Below are positions 1 through 8,926 of a stretch of DNA of 64,000 nt, one piece after another. The translations under genes were made by a program, and so were the position numbers. Below the pieces are notes generated by a model, which did no database searches, was not told the origin of the DNA, and saw only the letters and a program-made list of their open reading frames with translations. The DNA comes from SIG565 sp045590755 (GTDB taxonomy: Bacteria; Bacillota; Clostridia; Oscillospirales; Acutalibacteraceae). Position 1 is the stretch's first letter; every line of letters starts with the position of its first letter. Location of the stretch: contig JAZNRP010000033.1 in assembly GCA_045590755.1 (NCBI GenBank), positions 1 through 64,000 on the forward strand. The letters are read 5' to 3'.

Positions 1-24
1 CTTTCAAATCCAACCAATTTCAAG

Positions 25-58
25 ACAAAAAGAAAAACGGTCACAATGTGACCGTTTT
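25..58 (-). terminator. Intrinsic terminator after the tRNA pair
   Basis: An inverted repeat with arms cggtcaca (38-45) and tgtgaccg (47-54), extended by A/T pairs, is followed on the minus strand by a T-rich run. It lies just past the encoded CCA of the initiator tRNA and would end the two-tRNA transcript. Confidence 0.7.
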
Positions 59-63
59 CTTTT

Positions 64-140
<77 letters not shown>

Positions 141-145
141 ATATA

Positions 146-232
146 TGGTGCCGCTGACCGGACTTGAACCGGTACGGTATTGCTACCGAGGGATTTTAAG
201 TCCCTTGTGTCTGCCTATTCCACCACAGCGGC
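146..232 (-). tRNA. tRNA-Leu (UAA)
   Basis: Minus-strand cloverleaf with acceptor GCCGCTG paired to CAGCGGC, anticodon TAA in a CTTAAAA loop, a long class II variable arm, a normal T-arm and an encoded CCA (146-148). It sits 5 bp upstream of the initiator tRNA and is probably cotranscribed with it. Confidence 0.93.
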
Positions 233-309
233 ATATTCTCTTTAATTTTCAGCACATAGAATATGTTAATTTATTTTACTCATTTTGTCAAGTGTTTTTT
301 GCTAAAATA

Positions 310-345
310 GGCGGGGCAAAGTAAATTATTTTACTTTGCGCCGCC
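310..345 (-). terminator. Intrinsic terminator of the purine operon
   Basis: A 16-bp, nearly perfect inverted repeat (310-325 with 330-345) lies 15 bp past the purL stop. On the minus strand it is followed by a T-rich stretch. It separates the purine operon from the tRNA genes. Confidence 0.75.
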
Positions 346-359
346 ATTTTTCTTATAAA

Positions 360-3300
360 TTATTTAAAGTAGCGTACAGCGGCGCGGAACATATTAATAT
401 CATAGTTACCGGGGACATTTTTATAAAGTCCGTCTCCGATACGCTCACTGTGACCCATTTTACCGAATACTCTGCCGTCGGGGGATGTAATACCTTCAAT
501 GGCAAACATAGAGCCGTTGGGGTTAAAGTGAATATCATTTGTCGCGTTACCATTAAAGTCGACATACTGTGTTGCAATCTGTCCGTTTTCGGCGAGAGAC
601 ATAATAAGCTTTTCGTCTGCAATAAAGCGTCCTTCACCGTGCGAAATCGGTACATTGTAAACTTCGCCCACATTGGTGTATGAAAGCCAAGGCGACTTAT
701 TTGATGCAATACGGGTGCGCACAATTCTTGATTGGTGACGGGCAATCGTATTAAATGTCAAGGTCGGACAGTTTTCATCGGTATCAATAATTTTACCGTA
801 TGGCACAAGACCGAGCTTAATAAGCGCCTGGAAGCCGTTACATATACCGCACATAAGACCGTCGCGGTTATCTAATAGGTCGGTAACGCCGTCCTTAATA
901 GCGGCATTACGGAAGAATGCGGTTATAAATTTACCGCTGCCGTCTGGCTCGTCACCGCCCGAGAAGCCACCGGGAATAAATATTGCCTGAGACTTCTTTA
1001 TCTCCTGTGCAAATTGCTCAACACTGCGGCTGATACCGTCGGATGACAGGTTATTAATAACCATAATCTTAGGTTCTGCACCTGCATCTCTTACCGCTTT
1101 AGCCGAGTCAAACTCGCAGTTAGTACCGGGGAATGCAGGAATAAGAATCTGCGGTTTAGCACTCTTAATAGCGGGCGCCTTATATTCCTTTGCAGAATAT
1201 GAGAAGTTTTGCATTTTGCTATCATTATTTTTAATGTTACAGCTGTAAACACTCTCAAGCTTGTTTTCATAAAGACCTAAAAGCTCGTTTATGTTAAGTG
1301 TTTCATCCTTGTGAGTAATAGCGCCGTTATCTGTTACGGTACCAATAACACAAGCATTCTCAATATCTTCTGTAATTTCAAGCACAAAACCGCCGTAGCA
1401 ATAACCGAACATATCTTCTACTGAAAGGGAAGCATCATAGCAAAAGCCAAGTCCGTTACCAAACGACATTTTCATAATCGCTTCCGCAATACCGCCAAGG
1501 CCTACTGTGTAGCAAGAAACGGCTTTACCCGAGCGCAAAGCGTCAGTTACAATGCCAAAATTCTTTATAAGGCTTTCGGCTATGGGGAGATTATTTTCAT
1601 CAAAAGCGGGGCTTAAAAATACTACCTTGTTGCCAGCCTTTTTGAATTCGGGTGAGACAACATTCTGTACCTTACCTGTTGTTACGGCAAAGGAAACAAG
1701 TGTCGGGGGAACATCAAGGTCTTCGAACGAGCCACTCATTGAGTCCTTACCACCGATTGAGCCAATACCGAAATCCAATTGCGCCTTAAATGCGCCAAGT
1801 AAAGCGGCGAGTGGCTTACCCCAACGCTTACCGTCTTTACGGGGATGCTCAAAGTATTCCTGGAAGGTTAAGTAAACATCCTTAAACTCAGCGCCCGTTG
1901 CAATAAGCTTGGAAACCGATTCAACAACCGCTAAATATGCGCCGTGGTAGGGGGAAAGCGATGTAATAAACGGGTTATAGCCCCAAGACATAAACGAGCA
2001 GTCGTCGGTGTGCTTTTTCTCAACCGATATTTTCTGCACCATAGCCTGTATGGGTGTTAACTGGTTTTTACCGCCAAACGGCATAAGCACAGTACCAGCA
2101 CCTATTGTAGAGTCAAAACGCTCGGACAGACCACGCTTTGAGCATATATTAAGGTCTTCAGCTAATTTTTTATAGTTTTCACTAAAGCCACCGCTGATTT
2201 CCTTGCTATAATCCTGTGATTTAGCGGGTGTAATATCAATATGCTTATCAGCACCATTGGAATTTAAGAATTCGCGGCTTATATCAACTATTTTCTTGCC
2301 GTTCCAGTTCATAACAAGTCGCGGCTCTGCCTTGACTACGGCAACGGGGAATGCCTGCAGATTTTCTTCTGCGGCAAGGGCTAAGAAGGCATCAACATTA
2401 TGCGGCTCAACAACAACCGCCATACGCTCCTGTGACTCACTGATAGCAAGTTCAGTACCGTCAAGACCTTCATACTTTTTAGGTACGGCATTAAGGTTAA
2501 TTTCAAGACCGTCTGCAAGCTCACCAATAGCAACCGACACACCGCCTGCGCCAAAGTCGTTGCAGCGCTTAATCATTTTTGTGGCAGTGGGGTTACGGAA
2601 AAGACGCTGAAGCTTTCTTTCTTCCGGTGCGTTACCTTTTTGTACTTCGGCACCGCAGGTTTCAACCGACTGTGCGGTATGTGCTTTTGAAGAACCTGTT
2701 GCACCGCCGATACCATCGCGACCTGTAGAGCCGCCAAGTAAAATTACAACATCATCAGGGCTTGGTACTTCTCTTCGTACATTTTCTGCGGGAGCGGCGG
2801 CAATAACTGCGCCGATTTCCATACGTTTAGCCGCATAACCGGGATGATATATTTCATCAACTATACCTGTAGCAAGACCAATTTGGTTACCGTAAGAAGA
2901 ATAACCTGCCGCGGCAGTTGTTACAATTTTACGTTGCGGTAACTTACCGGGAATGGTTTCATTTACGGGCTTTAACGGGTCGGCAGCACCTGTTACGCGC
3001 ATAGCGCCGTAAACATATGCTCTACCTGAAAGCGGGTCACGAATAGCGCCGCCGATACAGGTTGCCGCACCACCAAAGGGCTCGATTTCGGTTGGGTGGT
3101 TATGTGTTTCGTTTTTGAAGAGTAAGAGCCACGGCTCAGTTTTGCCGTCAACTTCTACATCAATTTTTACAGTACAAGCGTTGATTTCTTCGGATTCATC
3201 CAATTTATCAAGTTTGCCCTGTGCTTTAAGATATTTAACAGCAACGGTTGCCAAATCCATAAGGCATATCGGCTTTGTGCGGCCAAGTTCCTTGCGCACT

Positions 3301-4049
3301 GCGATATATTCATCATAGGTCTTCTGTAAAAGCTCGTCTTCAAATTTCACCGAGTCAATAACCGTTAAGAAGGTTGTGTGACGGCAGTGGTCAGACCAGT
3401 ATGTATCAATCATACGGATTTCTGTAATGGTTGGGTTTCTTTTTTCGCCTCTAAAGTATTTCTGACAGAATGCAATATCATCAGCATCCATAGCAAGACC
3501 ATAGTCTTTAACAAACTTTTCAAGTCCCGATCTGTCAAGGTCGATAAATCCGTCAAGCGTTGCAACGGTTGTAGGAATTTCGTAGTTTGCCTTCAGTGTT
3601 TCGTACTTTTCAAAACTGGCTTCCCTTGATTCAACAGGGTTGATAACATATTTCTTAATTTCTGCAATATCACTGTCTGTTAGCTTACCGTAAAGCGCAT
3701 AAATCTTTGCAGTTTTAACTGTAGGACGGTCCTTACAGGAAATTATCTGAATACACTGTGCGGCAGAATCTGCGCGCTGGTCGAACTGTCCCGGTAAAAA
3801 TTCAACTGCAAAAGCAGTAGCACCCGATAAATCTAATTCGTCATAAACACTATCAAGTTGCGGCTCGGAAAAAACAGTGCCCTTTGCATACTCGAATAAT
3901 TCTTCTGTGATATTTTCAGCGTCGTATCTGTTAATTACACGAACTGAAGTAAGATTTTTTATGCCAAGCAGGGTAGTAGCGTCAGAAAATAATGCTTTTG
4001 CTTCGTGTGCCTGTTCGGCTTTCTTTTCAACATATACTCTATAAACCAT
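360..4049 (-). CDS. purL: Phosphoribosylformylglycinamidine synthase, single-chain PurL-PurQ type
   Basis: Converts FGAR to FGAM with ATP and glutamine, the fourth step of IMP synthesis. It is a 1229-aa single chain. The FGAM-synthase core carries SDHCRHTTF and the ETHNHPTEIEPF-GGAATCIGG nucleotide-binding segment in its first half. A class I glutamine amidotransferase domain is fused at the C-terminus, with PGTNCE, nucleophile Cys1070 in GICNGFQ, and the downstream SHGEGRF histidine. It is the last gene of the operon; its ATG abuts the purD stop with an SD (GGAGGG) inside the purD end. It is the one enzyme of the operon whose glutaminase site looks intact. Confidence 0.96.
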   Translation of the reverse strand: MVYRVYVEKKAEQAHEAKALFSDATTLLGIKNLTSVRVINRYDAENITEELFEYAKGTVFSEPQLDSVYDELDLSGATAFAVEFLPGQFDQRADSAAQCIQIISCKDRPTVKTAKIYALYGKLTDSDIAEIKKYVINPVESREASFEKYETLKANYEIPTTVATLDGFIDLDRSGLEKFVKDYGLAMDADDIAFCQKYFRGEKRNPTITEIRMIDTYWSDHCRHTTFLTVIDSVKFEDELLQKTYDEYIAVRKELGRTKPICLMDLATVAVKYLKAQGKLDKLDESEEINACTVKIDVEVDGKTEPWLLLFKNETHNHPTEIEPFGGAATCIGGAIRDPLSGRAYVYGAMRVTGAADPLKPVNETIPGKLPQRKIVTTAAAGYSSYGNQIGLATGIVDEIYHPGYAAKRMEIGAVIAAAPAENVRREVPSPDDVVILLGGSTGRDGIGGATGSSKAHTAQSVETCGAEVQKGNAPEERKLQRLFRNPTATKMIKRCNDFGAGGVSVAIGELADGLEINLNAVPKKYEGLDGTELAISESQERMAVVVEPHNVDAFLALAAEENLQAFPVAVVKAEPRLVMNWNGKKIVDISREFLNSNGADKHIDITPAKSQDYSKEISGGFSENYKKLAEDLNICSKRGLSERFDSTIGAGTVLMPFGGKNQLTPIQAMVQKISVEKKHTDDCSFMSWGYNPFITSLSPYHGAYLAVVESVSKLIATGAEFKDVYLTFQEYFEHPRKDGKRWGKPLAALLGAFKAQLDFGIGSIGGKDSMSGSFEDLDVPPTLVSFAVTTGKVQNVVSPEFKKAGNKVVFLSPAFDENNLPIAESLIKNFGIVTDALRSGKAVSCYTVGLGGIAEAIMKMSFGNGLGFCYDASLSVEDMFGYCYGGFVLEITEDIENACVIGTVTDNGAITHKDETLNINELLGLYENKLESVYSCNIKNNDSKMQNFSYSAKEYKAPAIKSAKPQILIPAFPGTNCEFDSAKAVRDAGAEPKIMVINNLSSDGISRSVEQFAQEIKKSQAIFIPGGFSGGDEPDGSGKFITAFFRNAAIKDGVTDLLDNRDGLMCGICNGFQALIKLGLVPYGKIIDTDENCPTLTFNTIARHQSRIVRTRIASNKSPWLSYTNVGEVYNVPISHGEGRFIADEKLIMSLAENGQIATQYVDFNGNATNDIHFNPNGSMFAIEGITSPDGRVFGKMGHSERIGDGLYKNVPGNYDINMFRAAVRYFK

Positions 4050-5324
4050 TTATTTTCCCTCCGTTACTGCCATCATCGCTTTAGCGCCTATATCGCTGCG
4101 CTTATATGCATTGTCAAAATGAATGTTATTGGTCTTCAAGTAGGCGTTATCAATGGCTTCCTTTAATGTGTCGCCAATAGCGGTAACACCAAGTACGCGG
4201 CCGCCGTTTGTAAGCAGTTTGCCGTCCTGCATTTTAGCACCCGCAACAAATGTACTGTCCCAAACATCGTTTTCAAAGGTGATTTCATAACCTTTTTCGT
4301 ATTTTTCGGGGTAGCCCTTAGATGCCATAATTACACAACAAGCGTGTCCGTCTTTGAATTTAACCTCTGTTTTATCAAGTGTACCGTTTGTAGTCGCTTG
4401 CATAATGGTAAGCAGGTCACTATCAAGTAGTGGTAAAACAACCTGAGTTTCGGGGTCGCCGAAGCGGCAGTTGTATTCAATTACTTTAGGACCCTTTTCA
4501 GTCAGCATAAGACCGAAATAAAGGCAACCTTTAAAGGTTCTACCTTCACTATTCATAGCATTAATAGTAGGAATAAAAATTTCTTCCATACATTTTTTAG
4601 CTATATCTTCGGTGTAGTAGGGGTTGGGTGCTATTGTACCCATACCGCCTGTGTTAAGGCCTGTATCGTTATCTCCTGCTCTTTTATGGTCCATTGATGA
4701 TACCATAGGAACGACTGTTTTACCGTCGGTGAAGGAAAGCACAGATACTTCAGGGCCTGTTAAAAATTCTTCAATAACAATGTTGTCACCGCTTTTGCCG
4801 AACATTTTGTCCTGCATTATAGAAACAACGGCTGCCTTGGCGTCTTCTCTGGTTTCTGCAATAATTACACCTTTTCCCAGTGCCAATCCGTCGGCCTTGA
4901 TTACTGTCGGGATGGGTGCGGTTTCAAGATACTTTAGTGCGGCCTCTATATTATCAAAAACTTCGTATTCGGCTGTCGGTATGCCGTATTTTTTCATAAG
5001 ATTTTTTGAAAAAACCTTACTGCCTTCAATTATTGCGGCGTTTGCGGTAGGACCAAAACAAGCAATACCGTTTTTATTTAGTTCATCCACACAACCTGCA
5101 ACCAGCGGGTCATCGGGGGCAACTACGGCATAGTCAATACCGTTTGCTACGGCAAATTCGGCAATTTTCTTTGTATCGGTGCCGTTTATATTAACAACTG
5201 TGGCATCTTTTGCAATACCGCCGTTACCTGGGGCGGCAAATATTTCGGTAATATTTTTATTACTTTTAAGTTTTTTGATGATGGCGTGTTCTCTCCCGCC
5301 ACCGCCTACAACTAAAATTTTCAT
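4050..5324 (-). CDS. purD: Phosphoribosylamine-glycine ligase
   Basis: An ATP-grasp ligase that joins glycine to phosphoribosylamine to give GAR (step 2 of purine synthesis). The 424-aa length is normal. It begins MKILVVGGGGREHAI, the conserved N-terminal nucleotide-fold signature of PurD, and contains the IKADGLALGKGV and EYNCRFGDPETQ ATP-grasp motifs. It lies between the transformylase gene (21-bp gap) and purL (directly abutting), so it is translated within the purine operon. Confidence 0.96.
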   Translation of the reverse strand: MKILVVGGGGREHAIIKKLKSNKNITEIFAAPGNGGIAKDATVVNINGTDTKKIAEFAVANGIDYAVVAPDDPLVAGCVDELNKNGIACFGPTANAAIIEGSKVFSKNLMKKYGIPTAEYEVFDNIEAALKYLETAPIPTVIKADGLALGKGVIIAETREDAKAAVVSIMQDKMFGKSGDNIVIEEFLTGPEVSVLSFTDGKTVVPMVSSMDHKRAGDNDTGLNTGGMGTIAPNPYYTEDIAKKCMEEIFIPTINAMNSEGRTFKGCLYFGLMLTEKGPKVIEYNCRFGDPETQVVLPLLDSDLLTIMQATTNGTLDKTEVKFKDGHACCVIMASKGYPEKYEKGYEITFENDVWDSTFVAGAKMQDGKLLTNGGRVLGVTAIGDTLKEAIDNAYLKTNNIHFDNAYKRSDIGAKAMMAVTEGK

Positions 5325-5345
5325 TAAAATTAACCTCGCCGTCTA

Positions 5346-6530
5346 TTAATGGTGGAATAAGCGCATACCTGTGAAGGCCATAGCCATACCGTATTTATTA
5401 CAGGTATCAATTACGGCGTCATCTCTTATAGAGCCGCCGGGCTCAGCAATGTATTTTACACCGCTTTTCTTTGCGCGTTCAATATTATCACTGAAGGGGA
5501 AGAAGGCATCTGAGCCGAGTGCTACGCCGTCGATAGCATCTAAATACTCGCGGATTTCCTTGTCTGTCAGTGGCTCGGGCTTAGAAGTAAAGTACTTCTG
5601 CCAATTGCCGTCGGCACATACATCTTCTTCGTTACGGTTGATATAGCCGTCGATTACATTATCGCGGTCGGGGCGGCCGAGTGTGTCCTTAAAGGGAAGG
5701 GCGAGTACCTTATCGTGCTGTCTAAGGAACCAGGTGTCTGCCTTTGTACCAGCAAGCCGTGTGCAGTGAATACGCGACTGTTGACCCGCACCTACACCTA
5801 TAGCCTGTCCGTCTACAGCATAGCATACCGAGTTAGACTGAGTGTATTTAAGCGTAATAAGCGCGATAATAAGGTCACGAACAGCACTCTCTGGCATATC
5901 TTTATTTTCTGTTACTATGTTTTTAAGTAACTCTGCATTAATTTCGAAGTTATTACGGCCCTGTTCGAAGGTAATGCCGTAAACCTGTTTTGTTTCAATC
6001 GGGTTGGGAACAAAATTAGGGTCAATTTTTACAATATTATAGTTACCCTTGCGCTTTGTTTTTAAAATTTCAAGTGCTTTTGGGGTATAGTCGGGTGCGA
6101 TAACACCGTCGGACACTTCTCTTTTAATAAGAAGTGCGGTAGTTTCATCACAGGTATCAGAAAGGGCTACCCAGTCACCGAAAGAGCACATACGGTCGGT
6201 ACCGCGGGCTCTGGCATATGCACAGGCCAAGGGGGATTCATCAAGTCCTTCGATATCATCTACAAAGCAAGCCTTTTTAAGTTTATCGGAAAGCGGAATA
6301 CCAACCGCTGCAGATGTGGGGCTTACATGCTTAAAGGATGTAACTGCGGGAAGGTTTAATGCGGCTTTCAGTTCTTTTACAAGTTGCCAGGAGTTAAAGG
6401 CATCAAGAAAATTTATATAACCCGGTCTGCCGCACAGAATTTCTATAGGCAGCTCGCTGCCGTCAGCCATATATATTTTAGAAGGCTTTTGGTTGGGGTT
6501 ACAACCATATTTTAATTCAAATTCTTTCAT
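5346..6530 (-). CDS. purH: AICAR transformylase, stand-alone (PurH C-terminal type)
   Basis: Transfers the formyl group of 10-formyl-THF to AICAR to make FAICAR, the penultimate step of IMP synthesis. At 394 aa it matches only the transformylase half of bifunctional PurH. It starts at MKEFELKYGCNPNQKP, contains the FKHVSPTSAA segment and the C-terminal AFTGMRLFHH end, and has no N-terminal cyclohydrolase domain. The missing activity is supplied by the next gene upstream in the operon, a PurO-like cyclohydrolase 12 bp away. The arrangement is seen directly; the enzymatic split follows from the family assignments. Confidence 0.9.
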   Translation of the reverse strand: MKEFELKYGCNPNQKPSKIYMADGSELPIEILCGRPGYINFLDAFNSWQLVKELKAALNLPAVTSFKHVSPTSAAVGIPLSDKLKKACFVDDIEGLDESPLACAYARARGTDRMCSFGDWVALSDTCDETTALLIKREVSDGVIAPDYTPKALEILKTKRKGNYNIVKIDPNFVPNPIETKQVYGITFEQGRNNFEINAELLKNIVTENKDMPESAVRDLIIALITLKYTQSNSVCYAVDGQAIGVGAGQQSRIHCTRLAGTKADTWFLRQHDKVLALPFKDTLGRPDRDNVIDGYINRNEEDVCADGNWQKYFTSKPEPLTDKEIREYLDAIDGVALGSDAFFPFSDNIERAKKSGVKYIAEPGGSIRDDAVIDTCNKYGMAMAFTGMRLFHH

Positions 6531-6542
6531 TTCCTTTACTCC

Positions 6543-7265
6543 TTATTTATTTTTATTAATTATGATTTCACAAGGCTCACTGCCATCAAGCGGTACCTGA
6601 CGGACAAAGAGAGATACCTTGTTGTCATTATTTAAGTTGTTCCATACAATATCGGCTAATTCTTCTGCCGTGTTTGGAAGTTTAACTTCTTCGGGTTCTC
6701 CGTAGAAAGACGGAATTGGATTACCGTCACATTTGTAGGTGTGAATAAAATGACCAATGCCATTTTCAGCCACATAGTTATAGAAGAAGCGGCTGCAAGC
6801 ATTTTCTCTGCCGTTTGCAGATTTCAAAATGGATAACTTATATGTAAAGTTGTTTTTTGCAAAGTTATAATTGCAAACACCCGAAATTCTTGGGGTAAAG
6901 TTGGGAGCATCCGGCTCAAATTCGCGGGTATAAAGAGCATCTTCAAATGTCTTATTATCATTTATAAAATCAAATACTGTATTTGTCTGGTCGCCGTTTG
7001 TGATAATATCGATATTTCCGCCTTTTGTAGTTAAATAGGGGTTATAGATAATAAGTGACGGGTCAGAAAGTTTACTTTCATCAAAAGCTTTGGTGCGCAT
7101 ACCGCCGTCGAATCTTTCAAAAATACGGTTGCGGCTGTTTTCACTTCTGCCCATTATAAAATAGGCTATCATGGCGCTTTTACCGTCAGCCGATTTTCCT
7201 ATTACGATACCGCGACCGGGGTAGGTATTTTCACTAAGTAATGTTTTTAAGTCAAATAACGACAT
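6543..7265 (-). CDS. purO: Archaeal-type IMP cyclohydrolase (PurO-like)
   Basis: Predicted to close FAICAR to IMP. The 240-aa protein has the IMP_cyclohyd family pattern near its start (GRGIVIG, then AYFIMGRSENSRNR) and resembles archaeal PurO, not the bacterial PurH N-terminal domain. The frame is open upstream to 7436 inside purN, but the start is set at 7265 because AAGGAG lies 8 nt before that ATG. It sits between purN and the transformylase, which fits its filling the missing PurH half. Confidence 0.85.
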   Translation of the reverse strand: MSLFDLKTLLSENTYPGRGIVIGKSADGKSAMIAYFIMGRSENSRNRIFERFDGGMRTKAFDESKLSDPSLIIYNPYLTTKGGNIDIITNGDQTNTVFDFINDNKTFEDALYTREFEPDAPNFTPRISGVCNYNFAKNNFTYKLSILKSANGRENACSRFFYNYVAENGIGHFIHTYKCDGNPIPSFYGEPEEVKLPNTAEELADIVWNNLNNDNKVSLFVRQVPLDGSEPCEIIINKNK

Positions 7266-7278
7266 TTTATGCTCTCCT

Positions 7279-7884
7279 TTATTTCTGTATGTTACTGCAG
7301 ACCTTCTCAACCGATAGCGGCAGAATAATCCACTCAGCATTTTCCATAACCCGCTTTTGTAAAGTTTCGGGTGTGTCATCGGGTAAAATTTCAACGGCTT
7401 TTTGCATAATGATTTCGCCGCCGTCGGGTACTTCATTTACAAAATGCACCGTAGCGCCCGTAACCTTTACACCGTACTGTAGCGCGGCCTCATGAACGCG
7501 CAGTCCGTAAAAGCCTTTTCCGCAAAATGACGGGATGAGTGACGGGTGTACATTTATTATTTTCTTATCATATTTTCTTGTGAAGTTTTCACTTAATATT
7601 GACATAAAACCTGCAAGGACAATAATGTCAATTTTATATTCTTCTAACTTTTCAGTAATTGCTTTTTCGAAGGCATCCTGGTCCATATCGCATTCCTTTT
7701 TTGTTACAACAAAGGTATCAATATCTGCGCGTTTTGCTCTCTCTATTGCATAAGCGTCAGCCTTGTTGGAAATAACAAGGCTGATTTCACCACTTTTAAT
7801 TATGTTGTTTTTTTGTGCATCAATTAATGCTTGGAGATTTGTACCCCCACCGGACACCAAAACCGCTATCTTAGCCTTCATCAT
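7279..7884 (-). CDS. purN: Phosphoribosylglycinamide formyltransferase
   Basis: Formylates GAR with 10-formyl-THF to give FGAR (step 3). The 201-aa protein begins with KIAVLVSGGGTNLQALIDA, a typical PurN Rossmann start. It carries VLAGFMSIL, the catalytic segment INVHPSLIPSF, and GATVHFVNEVPDGG. Its ATG overlaps the purM stop by 4 nt (ATGA), indicating translational coupling. Confidence 0.95.
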   Translation of the reverse strand: MMKAKIAVLVSGGGTNLQALIDAQKNNIIKSGEISLVISNKADAYAIERAKRADIDTFVVTKKECDMDQDAFEKAITEKLEEYKIDIIVLAGFMSILSENFTRKYDKKIINVHPSLIPSFCGKGFYGLRVHEAALQYGVKVTGATVHFVNEVPDGGEIIMQKAVEILPDDTPETLQKRVMENAEWIILPLSVEKVCSNIQK

Positions 7885-8921
7885 AAGATTATTTTGTCCT
7901 CCGACTCAATTATCTCACCGATAATATAAGCTTCTTCACCGTTAGCTGTTAAAATTTCAAGAGATTTTTCGGCATCTTCTTTTGCTACCACGATGCTCAT
8001 ACCGACACCCATATTAAAGGTGTTGTACATATCGTGTTCATTGATGTTTCCTACTTCTGCTAAAAGCTTGAATATAGGCAGAACACGAACGGCAGATTTA
8101 TCAATTTTAGCACCGAGTCCATCAGGAATACTTCTCGGAATATTCTCATAGAAGCCGCCGCCTGTAATATGGGAAATACCCTTTACCTTTACCTGCTCGA
8201 GTAAAGCGAGTACCGATTTAACATAAAGCTTTGTAGGTGTAAGCAAGGTTTCACCTATGCTTTTACCACCGAGTGCGTTAACAGGTGAAGTAATATCACT
8301 GTTTTCAACATCGAAAACCTTGCGAACAAGCGAAAAACCGTTGGAGTGAACGCCGCTGGACGCTAAAGCTATAACAATGTCACCGGCACGCATTGTTTTA
8401 TTGTCAATAATTTTGGATTTATCAACAATACCTGTGCAATAGCCCGCCAAATCATAATCATCTTCGGGCATAAGACCGGGATGCTCTGCAGTTTCGCCGC
8501 CGATAAGCGCGCAACCCGACTGCACACAGCCTTCAGCAACACCGCTTACTATTTCTGCCATTTTTTCGGGAATATTCTTGCCGCAAGCAATATAGTCAAG
8601 GAAGAAAAGCGGTTTTGCGCCGCAACAGATAATATCGTTAGCACACATAGCAACACAGTCAATACCGATTGTGTCGTGTTTATCAAGCAACATTGCAAGT
8701 TTAATTTTGGTGCCGACACCGTCGGTACCTGCAACCAAAACAGGTTCTTTTATTCCTGTTAAATCAAGCCCAAAGCAACCACCGAAGCCACCGACATCGT
8801 CAAGGCAGCCTTCGTTTTTGGTGCGGTTAATATGTTTTTTCATAAGTTCAACAGCCTTGTAGCCTGCGGTAATATCAACACCTGCGGCAGCGTAGCTGTC
8901 CGATTTAGATTTCATAGTCAT
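7881..8921 (-). CDS. purM: Phosphoribosylformylglycinamidine cyclo-ligase (AIR synthetase)
   Basis: ATP-dependent closure of FGAM to AIR (step 5). It is 346 aa, the usual length. It begins near SYAAAGVDITAGYKAVELMK and has GFGGCFGLDL, GTDGVGTKIKLA, the GGETAEHPG segment and ITGGGFYENIPR. The start is placed at 8921 because AAGGA lies 9 nt upstream; the longer frame would run into purF. The gene starts 6 bp after the purF stop and overlaps purN by 4 nt. Confidence 0.95.
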   Translation of the reverse strand: MTMKSKSDSYAAAGVDITAGYKAVELMKKHINRTKNEGCLDDVGGFGGCFGLDLTGIKEPVLVAGTDGVGTKIKLAMLLDKHDTIGIDCVAMCANDIICCGAKPLFFLDYIACGKNIPEKMAEIVSGVAEGCVQSGCALIGGETAEHPGLMPEDDYDLAGYCTGIVDKSKIIDNKTMRAGDIVIALASSGVHSNGFSLVRKVFDVENSDITSPVNALGGKSIGETLLTPTKLYVKSVLALLEQVKVKGISHITGGGFYENIPRSIPDGLGAKIDKSAVRVLPIFKLLAEVGNINEHDMYNTFNMGVGMSIVVAKEDAEKSLEILTANGEEAYIIGEIIESEDKIIL

Positions 8922-8926
8922 AAAAA

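Noticed and set aside
6543..7436. Long N-terminal form (297 aa) of the cyclohydrolase
   Set aside because: The extra 57 codons lie inside purN in another frame, and a strong SD precedes the internal ATG at 7265.
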